Source: Xylaria sp. FL1777 (taxonomy: Eukaryota; Ascomycota; Sordariomycetes; Xylariales; Xylariaceae). Taken from it: a stretch of 12,284 nt of DNA. The stretch spans positions 1-12,284 of the forward strand of contig MU401033.1 of the NCBI GenBank assembly GCA_022578965.1. The letters run 5' to 3'. The position numbers and the translations under genes are program-made. The first letter of the stretch is position 1; every line of letters starts with the position of its first letter. This document shows positions 8,150 to 12,284 of the stretch, in pieces. The notes under the pieces are model-generated. The model had not been told where the DNA came from and did no database searches. It worked only from the letters and a program-made list of their open reading frames with translations.

Positions 8150-10081
8150 TTAAATATAATAAAATAAAAAAGCACTAATAATTAATATAAAAATTAATAT
8201 GTTTTAAAAACTAAAGTTAATAATTTAACTAATTATTAAAAGTTATTACTATAATAAAACTATAATAAAAAATAATAATAATATTTTATGCTTAAAAAAT
8301 CTAAAACATAACAAAGTACTATAAAATTACTATATAATATATTATTATTACTAATATTTATTTAACAAATTAAAAAATAATTAGTTTTTTAAACGAATTA
8401 TAAAAATAAAAATATAAAACTTTTATAAATTAAAGTAGTTAGTTATAATTATAGTTTATTATAAGAATTTATAAAAATTTATAACATTTAAAAAGAATTT
8501 TAATTGCATTTATAATATTATTTTAAAAAAATGTAAAAATAATTGCTATAAATATTATTAATTAATTAAAGCATAATTATATTAAAAAATAGTTATTAAA
8601 AACAAAAAAGCTTAAAAATTGCAATTTAAAGCTTAATTAAAAGCAAAAACAAAATAAAGTATAATAATATTTAAAGTACTAAAAAAAACAAGCATTTAAA
8701 CATTTTATAAAAAAAAATTAAAAAACAAAATAAGCATTTGCTAAAAAAGCAGCAAATAGCTAAAAAAACTAAAGCTTTAAATAAAGTTTAATATAATAAC
8801 TAAAAAAACTAATTTAAAGTTAAACTTATATATTAAAAAAAAAAATATAATACTTTAATTAACTTAAAAGTATAAGCTAATATAATTTTATTTAAAGTAA
8901 TAAAACAAAATAAAATTTTTTAAAAATATAAGCAAAAATTCTAAAAAATTAAAAGATTTAATAAAAGTACTTTTAGCTATAATAACAATTGCATACTTAA
9001 AAAAATTAAACTTTTTAATATATTTATATAAAAATACAAAAAGTAAATTATATTAAATATTGCTAATATATTTAATTACAATATTATTTTAGAAATATTA
9101 TAGCTAAAAACTAGCAACTTTTTAATTTAATAAAAAGCAAAAATTATTAATTAAGAAAGTAAAAAATAAAGCAAAAAAATCAAAAAAATTGCAAAAAAAA
9201 TTCTAAACAAAATACTAAAAGTATATTATAAATTTTATAAACTATTTAAAAAAAAAAAAAAAAGAAAATTTCTTAAATATAGCTTATAAAACTATTATAT
9301 CTTTATTAAAAAAAATATTAACTAAAGCTTTATTAAGTATATTATATAAACTTAAATAAAACAAACGCTTTATAAAAATATATTTAAAAAAACTTAGCAA
9401 AGAAATTCCTAAAAAAATTTTAGTTATTTGTTAAATACTTTATAATATTAATATTTAAAATAAAAAATAAAAAACAACTAATTAATAAAAAAAAAAAACT
9501 AGTATAGCAAATAATAGTTAATTATTAATTATTAAACGTAATTATTATTATAAATAAATATTTTTTTATTTTATTAGTAATTATAAAAAAAAATATTAGT
9601 TAAGCAAAATAGTTTATAGTAATTAATATTTTAAATAAATATTATACTATTAAAATAGCTAAAAAAAAAAAATAAAAAACTATTATAAAAACAATATATA
9701 AATTATATAAATATATAGTTATGCTATAAAAACTAAAAAACATATTAGCTAGCTTTTAACATATAATAATAATAATTTTATAAAAGTTTTTAAATAAATT
9801 TATGTTTATTTACTTAAATAATATTTTAATTTATTTTAAAACACTAAAAAAACATAAAAAATATATAACTTAAGTATTAAAAATACTTAAATAAGCAAAA
9901 TTATAACTTAATATAAAAAAATATATATAGCATACATAAAAAATCAACTTTTTAAAATTTACAATTATTTTAAAACAAATATAAATTTAATAGTTAAAAA
10001 TTAATATAGTACAAAACTAAAAAATATTTAACTTAGCTATTATTATAAATATATAACAAGCATTAAGATTTTTAAACTATA
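8150..10081 (+). pseudogene. pol: pol of gypsy copy 2: possible protease remnant and reverse transcriptase, inactivated and truncated
   Basis: The reverse transcriptase is clear in one frame (codons at 9613, 9721 and 9811 in phase). FIVINILN at 9613-9636 corresponds to the FTxIDL block, with first catalytic Asp as Asn at 9625. KTIIKTIY.LY.Y.VM (about 9679-9723) matches the KTAFxTxYGxxEYxVMPFGL region. FMFIYLNNILIY from 9799 is the YLDD box, with both Asp as Asn at 9817-9822. KTLKKHKKYI follows, as SxTxEEHxxHV does in the family. Further downstream, INFLKF and ALRFLNY (to about 10080) match the end of the domain (FLGF motifs). The element stops there because copy 3 is inserted. A weak protease candidate, NIKI at 8184-8195 (from DTGA by transitions), is in another frame and uncertain. 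This enzyme would copy element RNA to cDNA. Confidence 0.86.
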
Positions 10082-10199
10082 TGTTACAAAATTAGCACTA
10101 AAGTGGCTTTTAAAGCAGCTTAATGCCTCTATATATACTTTGCACTTCTTTTTTTGCTAGCTAAAGCTAAAGTTATATAATAACTTATTTAGCTTATTA

Positions 10200-10294
10200 A
10201 GCTTACAGTAATCTAAAGCTTACTAGGCTTATAGTAATCTAAGGCTTACTAAGCTTATAATAATTTAATGCTTACTAAACTTGCAGTAATCTAA
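10200..10294. repeat. 26-bp tandem repeat, 3.6 units, in the LTR of copy 3
   Basis: Units at 10200-10225, 10226-10251 and 10252-10277, plus a partial one at 10278-10294, follow the pattern agcttacagtaatctaa then a gcttacta ending. Most unit-to-unit differences are C/T or G/A transitions. Copy 1 has a 38-bp array of different sequence in the matching part of its LTR. Confidence 0.85.
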
Positions 10295-10701
10295 AAAAAG
10301 TTACTACGTTTTTTACTTTTTTTTTATTTATATAATTATGTACTTTTTATATTTAATTATTTACTTAGTTCTAGTTTTTTAGCTATTAATTTTTTATAAC
10401 TACTAAGCACTAATATATTTATTATTTTTAATTCTTTAAAACCTTTATTAATGTATAGTAGTAAAAATACTCTAAAAACTTCCTTAACGAACTACTGTTA
10501 AGAATTTTATTATTACTTATAAATTAAGACCTTAAAACCAAACCTGTTATATTAATATATAATAAGTTTGTTATACTTTAATAGCTTTTTAATTAATAAA
10601 ACTTAATATATAAAAATAAATACTAATATAAAAAATTAAATAACAAATAATTTACAAAATAAACTTTTAAAAGTATACTAAAAAAATATTTAAAAAATAA
10701 A

Positions 10702-10717
10702 AATGCTAAATAGCATT
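10702..10717. repeat. hairpin in the leader of copy 3, conserved in copy 1
   Basis: Arms aatgcta and tagcatt surround two bases; it is the counterpart of 565-580. Confidence 0.5.
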
Positions 10718-10845
10718 ACGTAAGTAAACTTTACTTAATAACTAATAAAACTAAATTTAAGTTATATTATTAAAAATAAAAAGTTAAAAATTAAGTTTAA
10801 AGATTTTAAAGACTTTTAAAACTAATAATATATTAAAACAATAAA

Positions 10846-12040
10846 CCTTAGCACTTTTATTAGCTACTTTTATTAAAAAAAAAGCAATAGCAAAAAAAAA
10901 AAAAATTAAATAGCAATAATAAAAAAGAACTAATATTAATACTAATGTTATAAAATAAACTAGTTGCTTTAATTTAAAAAGCAGCTTAAATATTAAGCGT
11001 TATAACTTTTAAACTAGCATAAATATTAGCTATAATAATTAAAGCAGCAATAATAATTACTATTATAATAATAAATTAAAGCTTTAAATAAATAATTATA
11101 TTATAACTAATATTAATACTACTATTAGTAAACTTAATGCTTACTTTTATTATTGCTATACTTAAAATAATAACTTAAAATAAAAAATCCAACTTTTTAT
11201 TATTATTACTGCTTTTATTATTAAAGTTATTTATAATGTTAAAAATGCTAAATATTAAAAGTTTTAAACTTATTGCTTTAAAGCTTTATAATAAATTTAT
11301 AAATATAAAAGCTTTTTTAATTTATATTAAACTTTATTTATAATAACATTTTATTACTATTATAAAAAAAAATCAAAAAATAATAACTATTTTATAATTT
11401 TTGTTAAAAAAAATATTAAAATAGTTTTAATTTATTTTAAAAAATTTTTTAAAAGCTAATAAGTTAACTAACTTTAAGCTAAAAACAAAAAAGATTTTTA
11501 AAAACTACGTTAAGTTTAAAAATTAAATAAAAGCACTATTTAAAAATACTTAAAAAGCAAAACATGCAAAAAAAGCATTTTATTGCTTAAAATAAATAAA
11601 AACAATAGTAAATTATGCTATAAAATTTAAACAATTAATAGTAATTTTAAAATTACTTAAGTTTATATTATTTTATTTATTTTATAGTAAACTTAAAACT
11701 TAAATTTAAAACAAACTATATAAAATAAATAAACTAGCAAAAATTAATATGTATATTAATATAGCTATTATAATTAATTAATAATTATTTAACTAGTATT
11801 TTATAACTAAAAAAACTAAAAAAAACAAAAAAAAAAATACTTAAAAAAGTATTAAACAAAGATTTAAGCAAATTAATAAAGTTTAAAAATAATAATCTTA
11901 AAATATGTTTAAAGTTAAATGTTATAACTATAGAAAAAAAAGACATTTTTAAAAATAATGCTAATTTAAAAAAAAAAACAAAAAAAAAAGCTATAAAAAA
12001 AAAAAGATTTTTTAACTTAAAAAAAAAGTACAAGTTATAA
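10846..12040 (+). pseudogene. gag: gag of gypsy copy 3, inactivated
   Basis: Homologous to the gag of copy 2 but without the LINE, so it shows the joined gene order: low-complexity Lys-rich N-terminus, Retrotrans_gag core (about 11300-11770), then a CCHC knuckle at 11920-11961. The knuckle reads C-Y-N-Y-R-K-K-R-H-F-x-K-x-C, with one Cys as Tyr and the His kept. Many stops interrupt it. The N-terminal frame (10863) and the core/knuckle frame (11734, 11920) differ, so there is at least one indel, which copy 2 lacks. It carries more transitions than copy 2 at the same sites, for example losing several CAG and TC sites found at 1260-1310. Sequence after about 12040 to the edge aligns with 7580-7823 of copy 2, and I see only degraded polyprotein in it. 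Confidence 0.8.
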
Positions 12041-12284
12041 AAGTTTAAAATAACAAAAAATAATAAAGCAATTTAAAAAATATGTTTTTAAAGCAAAAGT
12101 ATAAAGTTGCTATTTTAAATTAAAATAAAAGTACTATATTAAATAAATCTAAATGCTTTATTTATATAAATTAAAATAAATAAACATATAAATATTATTT
12201 AAAAGCTTTATAATTATTAAAACAAATTATAAAAAAATATATTTACTATATAAACAATTAAAATTATTTAATATATAACTTAAA

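Larger units (their letters stand above)
7328..10081 (+). mobile_element. Ty3/gypsy-type retrotransposon copy 2, right segment (end of gag to end of reverse transcriptase)
   Basis: Continuation of the element split by the LINE. 7315-7823 aligns with 11775-12284 of copy 3. The segment stops at 10081, exactly where the LTR of copy 3 begins with TGTTACA. RNase H, integrase and 3' LTR of copy 2 are absent and may lie beyond copy 3 outside the window. The part from about 7900 to 10080 is the most AT-rich of the whole window. Confidence 0.85.
10082..10845 (+). repeat. 5' LTR and leader of copy 3
   Basis: Between the TG terminus and the start of gag homology lie about 760 bases shared with copy 1 (438-1222). 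The first 60 or so are lightly mutated. TATATATA at 10130-10137 lies about 50 bases from the LTR start, as in copy 1, and could be a promoter remnant. A 26-bp tandem array follows at 10200-10294. I could not find the inner LTR end or a primer-binding site; in this mutated state a CA end and a tRNA match are not recognisable. No coding sequence is seen here. Confidence 0.6.
10082..12284 (+). mobile_element. Ty3/gypsy-type retrotransposon copy 3 (5' LTR, leader, gag; runs off the right edge)
   Basis: It begins at 10082 with TGTTACAAAAT, the same terminus as copy 1 on the other strand, and interrupts the pol of copy 2 directly after the reverse transcriptase. The five bases before it, ctata (10077-10081), would be the left target duplication; the right one lies outside the window. 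It holds an LTR plus leader (to about 10845) and a gag whose later part continues past the window end. It aligns in inverse orientation with copy 1 and in direct orientation with both halves of copy 2. Confidence 0.85.

Noticed and set aside
8172..8200. Protease active site of copy 2 as a firm call
   Set aside because: The DTGA-like remnant NIKI is in a different frame from the knuckle and reverse transcriptase, and so short a motif arises easily in this composition.
11785..12033. Minus-strand Phe-rich open frame of 82 residues
   Set aside because: Antisense of the Lys-rich gag tail and zinc knuckle of copy 3; the homologous site in copy 2 does not preserve it.
1..12284. Organelle or bacterial endosymbiont genome as the source of the very low GC
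   Set aside because: No tRNA, rRNA or housekeeping gene is present; all recognisable proteins are eukaryotic retroelements disabled by transitions, and spared islands have much higher GC.
1..12284. A new multi-gene system
   Set aside because: I looked for conserved non-transposon frames, arrays and regulatory clusters on both strands; everything recognisable is accounted for by the four retroelement copies.

Overview
The window is a graveyard of retrotransposons with no intact gene. It is extremely AT-rich (single lines range from roughly 5% to 20% G+C), poor in CpG and TpC, and full of stop codons in frames that still read as recognisable retroelement proteins. Nested retroelements carrying dense C-to-T and G-to-A transitions are typical of AT-rich, repeat-induced-point-mutation (RIP) type heterochromatin in a filamentous fungus, most likely an ascomycete. 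The species cannot be named from this sequence.

Layout. Four element copies are nested. (1) An old Ty3/gypsy-type element on the + strand (copy 2) is the backbone. Its gag lies at 1223-2163 and resumes at 7328; its pol, up to the end of the reverse transcriptase, runs to 10081. (2) A LINE of about 5.15 kb (2164-7314, + strand) sits inside that gag, flanked by a 13-bp target-site duplication. It reads as a gag-like ORF1 with a CCHC zinc knuckle, then an ORF2 with apurinic-type endonuclease, reverse transcriptase and a C-terminal Cys/His motif, which fits a Tad1-like fungal LINE. It ends in a hairpin and a (TAA)n tail. (3) A related gypsy element on the - strand (copy 1, 1-1222, running off the left edge) begins with its LTR at 1222 and cuts copy 2 near the start of gag. 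(4) A third gypsy element on the + strand (copy 3, 10082-12284, running off the right edge) begins with its LTR at 10082 and cuts copy 2 just after the reverse transcriptase. Copies 1 and 3 form long inverted arms (1-1222 against 10082-11283). Copies 2 and 3 form direct repeats (1223-2163 plus 7315-7823 against 10846-12284).

How it works together. Nothing here is likely to make protein. Every catalytic Asp codon I could locate in the reverse transcriptases and the endonuclease reads as Asn, zinc-knuckle Cys and His codons read as Tyr, and Gln or Trp positions read as stops. The mutational context is unusual: surviving C is almost always preceded by A or G and followed by A or T, so the process seems to have removed YpC and CpG rather than the CpA of classical RIP. 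The least mutated stretches lie at element ends (about 1140-1222, 2280-2500, 7255-7298 and 10082-10140). I found no tRNA, rRNA, CRISPR array or host gene, and no new multi-gene system. The most noteworthy points are the mutation context, the spared termini and the LINE 3' hairpin.
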